DNA from: DASUCS01 sp041166365 | GTDB lineage: Bacteria > Actinomycetota > Acidimicrobiia > Acidimicrobiales > JACDCH01 | Length of the DNA: 15,816 nucleotides | NCBI GenBank assembly: GCA_041166365.1 | Contig: JBEEFX010000122.1 | Location: 1-15,816 of the forward strand | Direction of reading: 5' to 3' | Part shown: one piece after another, positions 8,016-14,619 of the stretch | Layout of the letters: every line of letters begins with the position of its first letter | Position numbering within the stretch: the first letter of the stretch is position 1 | Program-made: the position numbers and the translations under genes | The notes under the pieces: model-generated | Told to the model about the DNA's origin: nothing | Seen by the model: only the letters and a program-made list of their open reading frames with translations | Databases searched by the model: none

Positions 8016-9077
8016 GTGCCGGTTCAGCGCGCCAACGTCGTCGGCACCGGCCTCATCGGCGGTTCGATCGGGCTCGCACTTCGCGGGCTCGGCTGGCACG
8101 TCACCGGAACCGACGCCGATACCGAGCGGGCCGAACGCGCTCGTGAGCTCGGTGCGCTCGACGAGGTCGGGATGGATCCCGACGCGTCGATCTCCTTCAT
8201 CGCGGTGCCCGTCCGGTCGATCCCCGAGGCTGCTCGCCAGGCGCTGCACGCCACGAGCGGCTACGTCACCGATGTCGGCAGCGTGAAGGGATCGGTGCTC
8301 GACGTCATCGACGACCCGAGGTTCGTCGGCGGACATCCGATGGCCGGCTCGGAGCAGGACGGGATCGACGGCGCTGATGCTGACGTCTTCGAAGGCGCGG
8401 TCTGGGTGCTCACACCGACCGCATCCACCGACGACGACGCCTTCGCGGCAATCCGCTCGACGGTCACCTCGTTCGGGGCCGACGTCGTCGCCTTGTCACC
8501 CGAGCGCCACGACGCCCTCGTCGCCGTCGTGTCGCATGTCCCGCACCTCACCGCCGCCACCCTCATGCACTTGGCCGACGAGCGCGCTGATGAACATCGG
8601 GCGCTCTTGCGGCTCGCCGCCGGCGGGTTTCGGGACATGACGCGCATCGCTGCCGGGCACCCCGGCATCTGGCCCGACATCTGCGCGGAGAACCGCACCG
8701 CCATCGTCGAGATGCTCGACCGGTTGATCTCCGGCCTCACCGACATGCGCGACATCGTCGACAAGGCCGATCGCGAGGGACTGCTGAACGTCCTCGAACG
8801 AGCCCATGTCGCCCGGCGCAACCTCCCCACGCGCATCACCCACCTCGAGGAGCTGTGCGAGGTCCGGGTGCCGGTGCCGGACCGCGCCGGCGTGCTCGCC
8901 GATGTCACGACGTTGGCGGCGGAGCTCGACGTGAGCATCGCCGACCTCGAGATCGCCCACTCCAGCGAAGGCGATCGCGGCGTGCTGATCCTGCTCGTGC
9001 CCGCCGACCGGGTCGAGCGGTTCCACGGAGGACTGCTCGCGCGTGGTTACCGCCCGGCCGTGCGCACCCTCGAATGA
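8016..9077 (+). CDS. tyrA: Prephenate dehydrogenase with C-terminal ACT domain
   Basis: Oxidatively decarboxylates prephenate to 4-hydroxyphenylpyruvate, the tyrosine precursor, using NAD(P). It is 353 residues. The N-terminal Rossmann domain begins with VVGTGLIGGSIG (8-19). The dehydrogenase core has GGHPMAGSEQ and FEGAVWVLTP and then VVSHVPHLTAATL, all conserved in the TyrA family. The C-terminal part (about 280-353) is an ACT domain, VRVPVPDRAGVLADVT with a following ADLEIAHSS strand, likely an allosteric site for tyrosine as in other Gram-positive TyrA proteins. Three nt separate it from aroH, and its stop overlaps aroA as ATGA, so the three genes are one translational unit. An arogenate dehydrogenase activity cannot be excluded. 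Confidence 0.94.
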   Translation: MPVQRANVVGTGLIGGSIGLALRGLGWHVTGTDADTERAERARELGALDEVGMDPDASISFIAVPVRSIPEAARQALHATSGYVTDVGSVKGSVLDVIDDPRFVGGHPMAGSEQDGIDGADADVFEGAVWVLTPTASTDDDAFAAIRSTVTSFGADVVALSPERHDALVAVVSHVPHLTAATLMHLADERADEHRALLRLAAGGFRDMTRIAAGHPGIWPDICAENRTAIVEMLDRLISGLTDMRDIVDKADREGLLNVLERAHVARRNLPTRITHLEELCEVRVPVPDRAGVLADVTTLAAELDVSIADLEIAHSSEGDRGVLILLVPADRVERFHGGLLARGYRPAVRTLE

Positions 9078-10270
9078 CCGAGGTCCTCGCCGTCCGGCCG
9101 CTGCTGCGTCCGCCCGACCTCACGATCACGCTCCCGGGTTCGAAGAGCATCACGAACCGAGCATTGGTCTGCGCCGCGCTGGCCGAGGGCACGAGCGAGC
9201 TCGTAGGCGGCCTGTGGGCCGACGATACCGAAGCGATGATCGAGTGCCTGCGCGCGCTCGGCATTCGCATCGACGTCATCGGCCCCCGCATGACGGTGCA
9301 CGGACACGGAGGAGCGATCCCGGCGACCGAGGCGCACCTCGACGTGCGGCTCTCGGGCACCACGGCGCGATTCATCACCCCACTCGCCGCGCGCGGTCGC
9401 GGGCGCTACGAGATCGACGCCGCCCCACCGATGCGACGGCGGCCGATGGCACCGAGCTTCGACGCCCTGCGATCGCTCGGCGTCCGCGTCCAGGAGGTCG
9501 GCGAGCCCGGGTGCCTCCCGGTCGTCCTCGAGTCGAGCGGCGTTCACGGTGGTCGAGTCGCGGTTACGGGGGACGTGTCGAGCCAGTTCATCTCCGGGCT
9601 GCTGCTCGCCGGCTTCGACGTCGACGTGACGACCGCCATGGTGTCGACGCCATATGTCGAGATGACGCGGGCGGTCATGCGTGCCTTCGCGAACGCGCGA
9701 ACGTTTGCGATCGAGCCGGACGCGTCGGCGGCGTCGTACTTCTTCGCCGCCGCGGCGCTCTCGGGTGGACGGGTGAGCGTCGAGGGTCTCGGTACGTCGT
9801 CGTTGCAGGGCGACCTGCGCTTCGTCGACGTCCTCGAGTCGATGGGTGCGACCGTCGAGCGGGAGCCCGAGCGCACGACGGTGCGGGGGACCGAAGTGCT
9901 GCACGGCGTCGATGTCGACCTGCGCGACCTCTCCGACATGGTCCCGACACTCGCGGCGGTCGCGGTGTTCGCCGACTCACCGACGACGATCACCGGCGTG
10001 GGCTTCATCCGGGGCAAGGAGAGCGACCGCATCGGCGACCTCGTCGCCGAGCTGCGCCGCTGCGGCATCGACGCGGTCGAACACGACGACGGGATCACGA
10101 TCAACCCGGGTCAGCCGCGGCCGGCGCGCATCCGCACGTACGACGACCATCGCATGGCGATGGCGTTCGCGTTGATCGGCTTGCGGTCGCCCGGCATCGA
10201 GATCGAGAACCCGGGTTGCGTTGCCAAGACGTTCCCTGGCTACTTCGACGCCCTCGACCAGCTTCGGTAG
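9074..10270 (+). CDS. aroA: 3-phosphoshikimate 1-carboxyvinyltransferase (EPSP synthase)
   Basis: Joins shikimate-3-phosphate and phosphoenolpyruvate to make EPSP in the shikimate pathway. It is 398 residues, somewhat shorter than the E. coli enzyme (427). Substrate residues are retained: Lys24 and Arg29 in GSKSITNR, Gly95-Thr96 in SGTTARF, Arg123 in RRRP, Ser169-Ser170-Gln171 in SSQF, Asp288 in DLSDMVPTLA, Glu316 and Arg319 in GKESDR, Arg360 in DDHRMAM and Lys385 in AKTFPGY. The position matching Pro101 of E. coli is Phe100. The ATG at 9074 overlaps the tyrA TGA, giving a start a few residues before the first beta strand. The following cmk gene begins 9 nt after the stop. Confidence 0.95.
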   Translation: MTEVLAVRPLLRPPDLTITLPGSKSITNRALVCAALAEGTSELVGGLWADDTEAMIECLRALGIRIDVIGPRMTVHGHGGAIPATEAHLDVRLSGTTARFITPLAARGRGRYEIDAAPPMRRRPMAPSFDALRSLGVRVQEVGEPGCLPVVLESSGVHGGRVAVTGDVSSQFISGLLLAGFDVDVTTAMVSTPYVEMTRAVMRAFANARTFAIEPDASAASYFFAAAALSGGRVSVEGLGTSSLQGDLRFVDVLESMGATVEREPERTTVRGTEVLHGVDVDLRDLSDMVPTLAAVAVFADSPTTITGVGFIRGKESDRIGDLVAELRRCGIDAVEHDDGITINPGQPRPARIRTYDDHRMAMAFALIGLRSPGIEIENPGCVAKTFPGYFDALDQLR

Positions 10271-10273
10271 CGT
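10268..10273 (+). promoter_or_regulatory. Possible -10 element for cmk, overlapping the aroA stop codon
   Basis: TAGCGT fits TANNNT; its first three bases are the aroA TAG. It ends 6 nt before the cmk ATG, and the 9-nt gap holds no ribosome binding site. This could give cmk a separate leaderless transcript in addition to read-through from aroA. Confidence 0.4.
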
Positions 10274-10279
10274 CGGTCC

Positions 10280-10921
10280 ATGCGCGTGATCGCCATCGAC
10301 GGGCCCGCAGGGTCGGGCAAATCGACGGTGTCTCGACGCTTGGCCGAGCGTTTGGACCTCGCCTACCTCGACACCGGCGCGATGTACCGGGCCGTGGCAT
10401 TCGCTGCGCTGCGTCGCAACGTCGACCCGGACGACGACGACAAGGTTGCCGCGCTCACGCGTGATCTCGCCCTCGAAGTGACCCTCGATCACGTGACCGT
10501 CGATGGTGTCGACGCCACCGTCGAGATCCGTGGTCCGGAGGTGACGCGCGCCGTGAGCATCGTGGCCGCGAACCCCGGCGTACGCGGGGAGCTCCGCCGG
10601 CGTCAGCGCGAGTGGGCCGCGGCGCACGGGGGCGGCGTGATCGAAGGTCGAGACATCGGGACGGTCGTGTTCCCCGACGCGCAGTTGAAGGTGTACCTCA
10701 CGGCTGCCCCCGACGCGCGGGCGCAGCGGCGGGCGATGGAGGTCACCGACCTCGACTTCGCGACCGTGGCCGCCGACCTCGCTCGGCGCGACGCGCTCGA
10801 CCAGGGCCGAGACCACAGCCCGCTCGCGGCCGCCGACGATGCCGTACACGTCGACACGACCGACCGGACGATCGACGAAGTCGTCGACGAACTGTTGAAG
10901 CGGCTCGATGGCCGTCGGTGA
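10280..10921 (+). CDS. cmk: Cytidylate kinase
   Basis: Phosphorylates CMP and dCMP to the diphosphates with ATP, recycling nucleotides from RNA turnover and lipid synthesis. It is 213 residues, as expected. The P-loop GPAGSGKST is at 8-16, followed by the CMP-kinase blocks YLDTGAMYRAVA and EVTRAVSIVAANPGVR, then GRDIGTVVFPDA, and a lid-like RRDALDQGRDHSPL. The ATG at 10280 lies just before the first beta strand RVIAIDG. The gene overlaps plsC by 14 nt. The aroA-cmk adjacency occurs in many bacteria and cmk-plsC is familiar from Firmicutes. Confidence 0.95.
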   Translation: MRVIAIDGPAGSGKSTVSRRLAERLDLAYLDTGAMYRAVAFAALRRNVDPDDDDKVAALTRDLALEVTLDHVTVDGVDATVEIRGPEVTRAVSIVAANPGVRGELRRRQREWAAAHGGGVIEGRDIGTVVFPDAQLKVYLTAAPDARAQRRAMEVTDLDFATVAADLARRDALDQGRDHSPLAAADDAVHVDTTDRTIDEVVDELLKRLDGRR

Positions 10922-11579
10922 GCGCCAGTGGTGGTGGGAGGTGGGCCTCTATCGGTTCGTGCGCGCGCTGATCCTGGGCGTCGCCAAGCTCTTCGGTCGC
11001 ATCGAGGTGATCGGTGATTCGAACGTCCCGCGCGACCGACCGTTCGTCCTCGCCCCGGTGCACCGCTCGAACGTCGACTTCGCGCTCGTGTCGCTCGTCA
11101 CCAAGAGGCGCATGCGCTACATGGGCAAGGACTCCATCTTCAAGTTCAAGGTGCTCAACCCCTTCTTTCACGCGCTCGGAGCTTTTCCGGTGCATCGCGG
11201 CGCCGCCGACCGCGAGGCGCTCCGCACGTCCATCGCCGTGATCGAGTCCGGCCAGCCCCTGGTGATGTTCCCCGAAGGGACGCGGCAATCGGGCCCGGTG
11301 GTTCAGGAGCTCTTCGACGGCACCGCGTACGTCGCCGCGAAAGCGAACGTGCCGATCGTCCCCGTTGGCATCGGGGGCTCCGAGGCGGCCATGCCGAAGG
11401 GGTCCAAGATGATTCGCCCGGCGAAGCTCGTGCTCGTCGTCGGTCAGCCCTTGGAGCCGCCGGCGCCCCGCGACGGCGGGGGAACGTCGCGCCGGGCCGT
11501 GAAGGAGCTGACCGAGCAGTTGCACGCGGAGCTGCAGAAGCTCTTCGACGAGGCCGAGACCCGCGCCGGACGTCGCTGA
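10908..11579 (+). CDS. plsC: 1-acyl-sn-glycerol-3-phosphate acyltransferase
   Basis: Acylates lysophosphatidic acid to phosphatidic acid at the inner face of the membrane. It is 223 residues. The acyltransferase motif I HRSNVD (His52 to Asp57, the HX4D dyad) and motif III FPEGTR (121-126) are intact, with motif II-like PVHRG at about 94-98 and a hydrophobic VPIVPVGI block near 150. The N-terminal 30 residues contain a Trp-rich, hydrophobic helix (LYRFVRALILGVAKLF) that probably anchors the protein to the membrane. The ATG overlaps the end of cmk by 14 nt with no ribosome site, suggesting coupling. The name follows the family; other acyl acceptors are possible in PlsC-like proteins. This is the last gene of the long plus-strand run. 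Confidence 0.88.
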   Translation: MAVGERQWWWEVGLYRFVRALILGVAKLFGRIEVIGDSNVPRDRPFVLAPVHRSNVDFALVSLVTKRRMRYMGKDSIFKFKVLNPFFHALGAFPVHRGAADREALRTSIAVIESGQPLVMFPEGTRQSGPVVQELFDGTAYVAAKANVPIVPVGIGGSEAAMPKGSKMIRPAKLVLVVGQPLEPPAPRDGGGTSRRAVKELTEQLHAELQKLFDEAETRAGRR

Positions 11580-11619
11580 CCCCCAAAGCCCCAAATGGGA
11601 CGGCGAGACGCGTCGAGCG

Positions 11620-11625
11620 TAGAGT
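11620..11625 (+). promoter_or_regulatory. -10 element for the secreted propeller-phosphoesterase gene
   Basis: TAGAGT, the same hexamer as at trpS, lies 36 nt upstream of the ATG at 11662. The message would carry a leader of about 30 nt that includes a good ribosome site, so this gene appears to be leadered. No clear -35 is visible. Confidence 0.4.
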
Positions 11626-11648
11626 CGCCCGAGCGGGCAACGCGGCCT

Positions 11649-11655
11649 GGGGGGA
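11649..11655 (+). promoter_or_regulatory. Ribosome binding site for the propeller-phosphoesterase gene
   Basis: GGGGGGA ends 6 nt before the ATG at 11662. It is the reason for choosing this start, which also gives a well-formed signal peptide. Confidence 0.55.
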
Positions 11656-11661
11656 CGTGCG

Positions 11662-14619
11662 ATGCGACAGGGGGGATGGCGCGGCGTGCTCGCCGCGATC
11701 GTGCTCGGGACCACCGTTTCCGTCGGCGTCGCAACGCCGGCGACGGCGGAGCCCGCGCCACCCGTCGACCCGGCGTCGACCCCCGCGGGCTGGGCCATCA
11801 CGCCTGCGGGTGCACAGATCGCGGTCTCGAGGCTGCCGCTCGGGCTGACCGCGACGCCTGACGAGTCGCACATCATCGTGAGCTCCAACAGCGGCGGGCT
11901 TCAGTCGTTGAACGTGATCGACGCCGCGTCGCTCACCACCACGATGACGCCCGCCGGCAACCTCTTCATCGGTGTCTCGGCCGCCCCCGACGGTCACGTG
12001 TATGCCGCGGGCGGAAACGCCGACAGGGTCTTCATGTTCCTGCTCACAGGCGGTGCGGCCGCACCGGTCACGTTCACCGAAGCGATCCCGTTCCCATCCG
12101 ATGCCGCGGTCGATGCGGTCGGAGGCGACGTGCTCGCCGCGACACCCGGCGCAGATGCGGTGAATGGTGTCCGCGTCAGCAGCTATCCGGGTCAGACGTT
12201 GCTCGATGGAGACCTCCTCTACGTCTCCGGCACGCTGAGCGAACCAACCGGCACCACCGCCACCACCGCCTGCCCGTCAGGCCAGATCGCCTGCGGACGG
12301 GTGACGATCATCGACACAGGGAGCGCGACCCCATCGGTGATCCGCCGCGTTCCTGTCGGGCTCGATGCATTTGCGCTCGCGCTCGATCCGGTTCGGCAGC
12401 GTCTCTACGTGGCCAACTGGGCCGACGAGAGCGGGCGCGGTGGCATGGACGGAGGCACGGTCTCGGTCGTCGACGTGTCGGACCCCGCGAACGCGATCGA
12501 GACGAATTTCGTGACCGTCGGGCACCATCCGACGGCCCTCCAGCTGAGCGCTGATCGCGAGACGTTGTTCGTCGCCAACTCCAACGACGACTCGATCTCC
12601 GTTGTCGATGTCAGCGGCGACAGCACTCCGACGATCACGTCCACAGAGTCGGTCCGCCCTCTCACCGGCGTGCCGGTGGGCGCGCACCCGAACGCACTCG
12701 CCCTCTCACCGGACGGCTCCACGCTGTTCGTCGCGCTTGCCGGCATGAACGCGATCGAGATCCTCGATGGTGAGTCCGGCGCGCGCTTCGCGGGAACACC
12801 CGAGTACATCCCGACAGGCTGGTACCCGTCGGCGCTCCTCGTGACTGGTACCGCTGACGACTACCGGCTGTGGGTCACCAACGGCAAGGGCAGCGGCCAG
12901 CTCTCCGGCGTGAACCTCAGCGTGGGCGGCAACGGCGACCCCGTCAAGGGATCCGTGAGCGCGATCGACCTTCCGGTGGACGCCGCGCAGCACGAAGCAT
13001 GGACGCACGCGGTGCGCGAGAACGACCGGCTGGACGAGCAGACGGTCGACGGTTGCAAGCCGCCGCCGGAGGTGCGCGTATCAGAGGTGCTGTGTCCGGC
13101 CGCGGCATTCCTGCCCGGCGGGTCAGGCGTCTTTCCGGGCCACCGCGGGACGCTCGCCCGCACGGGCGGCACCTCCGACTGGCTCGCCTGGGGGGCGGCA
13201 CTGCTCGTCGTTGCGCTCGTGCTGCGATCGCGTCAGAGGCGGGTCGGCATGCTCGCGCTCCTCGTCGGCGCGGCGTTGGTCGCGACGATGGCGCCTCGCT
13301 CGAGCGCGGCCGGACCGCTGCACGACGAGCTCCGGTCACCGGTCCACCACGTCGTTTACATCGTCACGGAGAACAAGACGTTCGATCAGTACTTCGGCGA
13401 CTTGCCCACAGCCGAAGGATTCGACGCCGATCCGAGCTTCCTCCTCTACGGCGCACCGGTCACTCCCAATCACCACGCGCTCGCCGGTCGTTACAGCACC
13501 GGCGACCGGTTCTTCTCGGATGGCGAGGTGTCGGTCACCGGCCACTCGTGGACGTCGGGTGCGGTCGCCACCGATCACAACGAGAAGACCTGGGGGGTGG
13601 AGTACGACCAGGGCCTACGCGGCAATCGCGGTGGCGGCGATCCGTTGCGACCGCACCTTCCCGGAGAGACCGGCGCAGCCATCGGCGCCGCCGAGGAGGA
13701 GCTGCAGGATCCCGAAGGCGGGTACATCTTCGAGGCGTTTCGGCGAGCCGGCGCGGTGCCGCCAGGCCCGGCCGACACTCCCGGAAGCCCACTGACGATG
13801 GCCATCTACGGCGAGTCGACGGCGCGCGAGTCCGGCGACATGAGCGCGTACAAGGCGCCGCACTGGAAGGACGGCGACATCGGCTATTTCGACACGTGCC
13901 GAGCGGCGCAGTTCATCACGGGCAACTCGGAGCACGTGCAGACGACCAGCGAGAACGTCGACTGCGGCGGCCGGACACTGCCGCCGGAGTTCAACCTCGC
14001 GCATTGGACCGACGTGATGAACGGCAGCGGCGAGGACGTCATGCCCAACTTCATCTACATGAGCCTGCCGGTGAATCACACGCTGGGTACCAATCCAGGG
14101 AGCCCGACTCCCGCGTCGATGGTGGCCGACAACGACTACGCCATCGGGCTCATCGTCGAGGCGCTGTCGAAGAGCCCGTTCTGGGAGTCCACCGTGGTCA
14201 TGCAGACGGAAGACGACACGCAGGCGGCGGGTGACCACATCTCCTATCTGCGCGATTACTTGCAAGTCATCGGTCCCTGGGCTCAGCCGGGCGTCAACCA
14301 TCAGTGGGGTTCGCTGCCCGCGCTGCTGCGCACGATCGAAACGATCTTCGAAGTCCCGCCGATCTCGTTGAACGACCGGTTGGCGACCCCGATGCACCTG
14401 GCGTTCCGGGCGCGCCTCGACGAGACACCGGACACAGGAGCATTTGCCGCGATACGGCCCGCGGTGCCGTTCGGTCTCAACCTCAGTTCCGCGGCCGGCG
14501 CGCAGGAATCGCAAGCGATGGACTTCTCGACGTACGACCGCATCGACGAGGCCACGCTCAACGCCATTCTGTACGCCGACGCGCGCGGCACTCCCTACAT
14601 GCCCCCAGACGACGGCTGA
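11662..14619 (+). CDS. Secreted YVTN beta-propeller / phosphoesterase two-domain protein with internal sorting signal
   Basis: A 985-residue exported protein. Residues 1-29 form a signal peptide with a likely cut after ATA. Residues about 40-435 are a YncE/YVTN-like propeller, with repeats such as LYVANWADES, TLFVANSNDDSISVVDV and TLFVALAGMNAIEILD, then IPTGWYPSALLV and WVTNGKGSG. A linker with Cys465 and Cys478 follows. Residues 498-527 look like an LAxTG sorting signal and 528-550 like a second signal peptide. Residues about 561-985 resemble the phosphoesterase family of acid phosphatases and phospholipase C, with ENKTFDQYFGDLP, VTGHSW (626-630), EDD (850-852) and DH (858-859), then LPALLRTIETIFEVPPIS. 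Fused YncE/phosphatase proteins are known; the membrane insert between the halves is what I do not recognise. Substrate unknown. Confidence 0.85.
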   Translation: MRQGGWRGVLAAIVLGTTVSVGVATPATAEPAPPVDPASTPAGWAITPAGAQIAVSRLPLGLTATPDESHIIVSSNSGGLQSLNVIDAASLTTTMTPAGNLFIGVSAAPDGHVYAAGGNADRVFMFLLTGGAAAPVTFTEAIPFPSDAAVDAVGGDVLAATPGADAVNGVRVSSYPGQTLLDGDLLYVSGTLSEPTGTTATTACPSGQIACGRVTIIDTGSATPSVIRRVPVGLDAFALALDPVRQRLYVANWADESGRGGMDGGTVSVVDVSDPANAIETNFVTVGHHPTALQLSADRETLFVANSNDDSISVVDVSGDSTPTITSTESVRPLTGVPVGAHPNALALSPDGSTLFVALAGMNAIEILDGESGARFAGTPEYIPTGWYPSALLVTGTADDYRLWVTNGKGSGQLSGVNLSVGGNGDPVKGSVSAIDLPVDAAQHEAWTHAVRENDRLDEQTVDGCKPPPEVRVSEVLCPAAAFLPGGSGVFPGHRGTLARTGGTSDWLAWGAALLVVALVLRSRQRRVGMLALLVGAALVATMAPRSSAAGPLHDELRSPVHHVVYIVTENKTFDQYFGDLPTAEGFDADPSFLLYGAPVTPNHHALAGRYSTGDRFFSDGEVSVTGHSWTSGAVATDHNEKTWGVEYDQGLRGNRGGGDPLRPHLPGETGAAIGAAEEELQDPEGGYIFEAFRRAGAVPPGPADTPGSPLTMAIYGESTARESGDMSAYKAPHWKDGDIGYFDTCRAAQFITGNSEHVQTTSENVDCGGRTLPPEFNLAHWTDVMNGSGEDVMPNFIYMSLPVNHTLGTNPGSPTPASMVADNDYAIGLIVEALSKSPFWESTVVMQTEDDTQAAGDHISYLRDYLQVIGPWAQPGVNHQWGSLPALLRTIETIFEVPPISLNDRLATPMHLAFRARLDETPDTGAFAAIRPAVPFGLNLSSAAGAQESQAMDFSTYDRIDEATLNAILYADARGTPYMPPDDG
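13153..13242 (+). other. Internal cell-wall sorting signal-like segment (LAxTG, hydrophobic span, basic tail)
   Basis: Residues 498-527 of the propeller-phosphoesterase read LARTGG, a short polar stretch TSD, a hydrophobic span from Trp507 to Leu521, and the basic tail RSRQRR. This is the order of a sortase-dependent C-terminal anchor, and LAxTG is the motif reported for class E sortases of actinobacteria. Such signals normally end a protein; here 458 residues follow. Confidence 0.6.
13243..13311 (+). other. Second signal-peptide-like segment inside the same protein
   Basis: Residues 528-550 run VGMLALLVGAALVATMAP then RSSAA before GPLHDE. With the preceding RSRQRR as a basic n-region, the hydrophobic core and a small-residue SAA cut site after Ala550, this looks like a signal peptide for the phosphoesterase half. 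If not cut, it would be the return helix of a two-helix membrane hairpin. Confidence 0.55.

Noticed and set aside
11627..11638. GCCC-GAGC-GGGC hairpin downstream of plsC, considered as a terminator or leader structure
   Set aside because: Four base pairs without a T-run, sitting directly after a -10 hexamer; expected by chance in such G+C-rich DNA.
10743..11888. A 381-codon minus-strand frame opposite cmk, plsC and the start of the secreted protein
   Set aside because: It runs across three plus-strand features including a promoter and ribosome site, with no domain signature; treated as a shadow.
12870..14234. A 454-codon plus-strand frame inside the propeller-phosphoesterase gene
   Set aside because: It is dominated by Arg, Gly and Ala as expected of an off-frame reading in high-G+C DNA, whereas the main frame carries a signal peptide, propeller repeats and phosphoesterase motifs.
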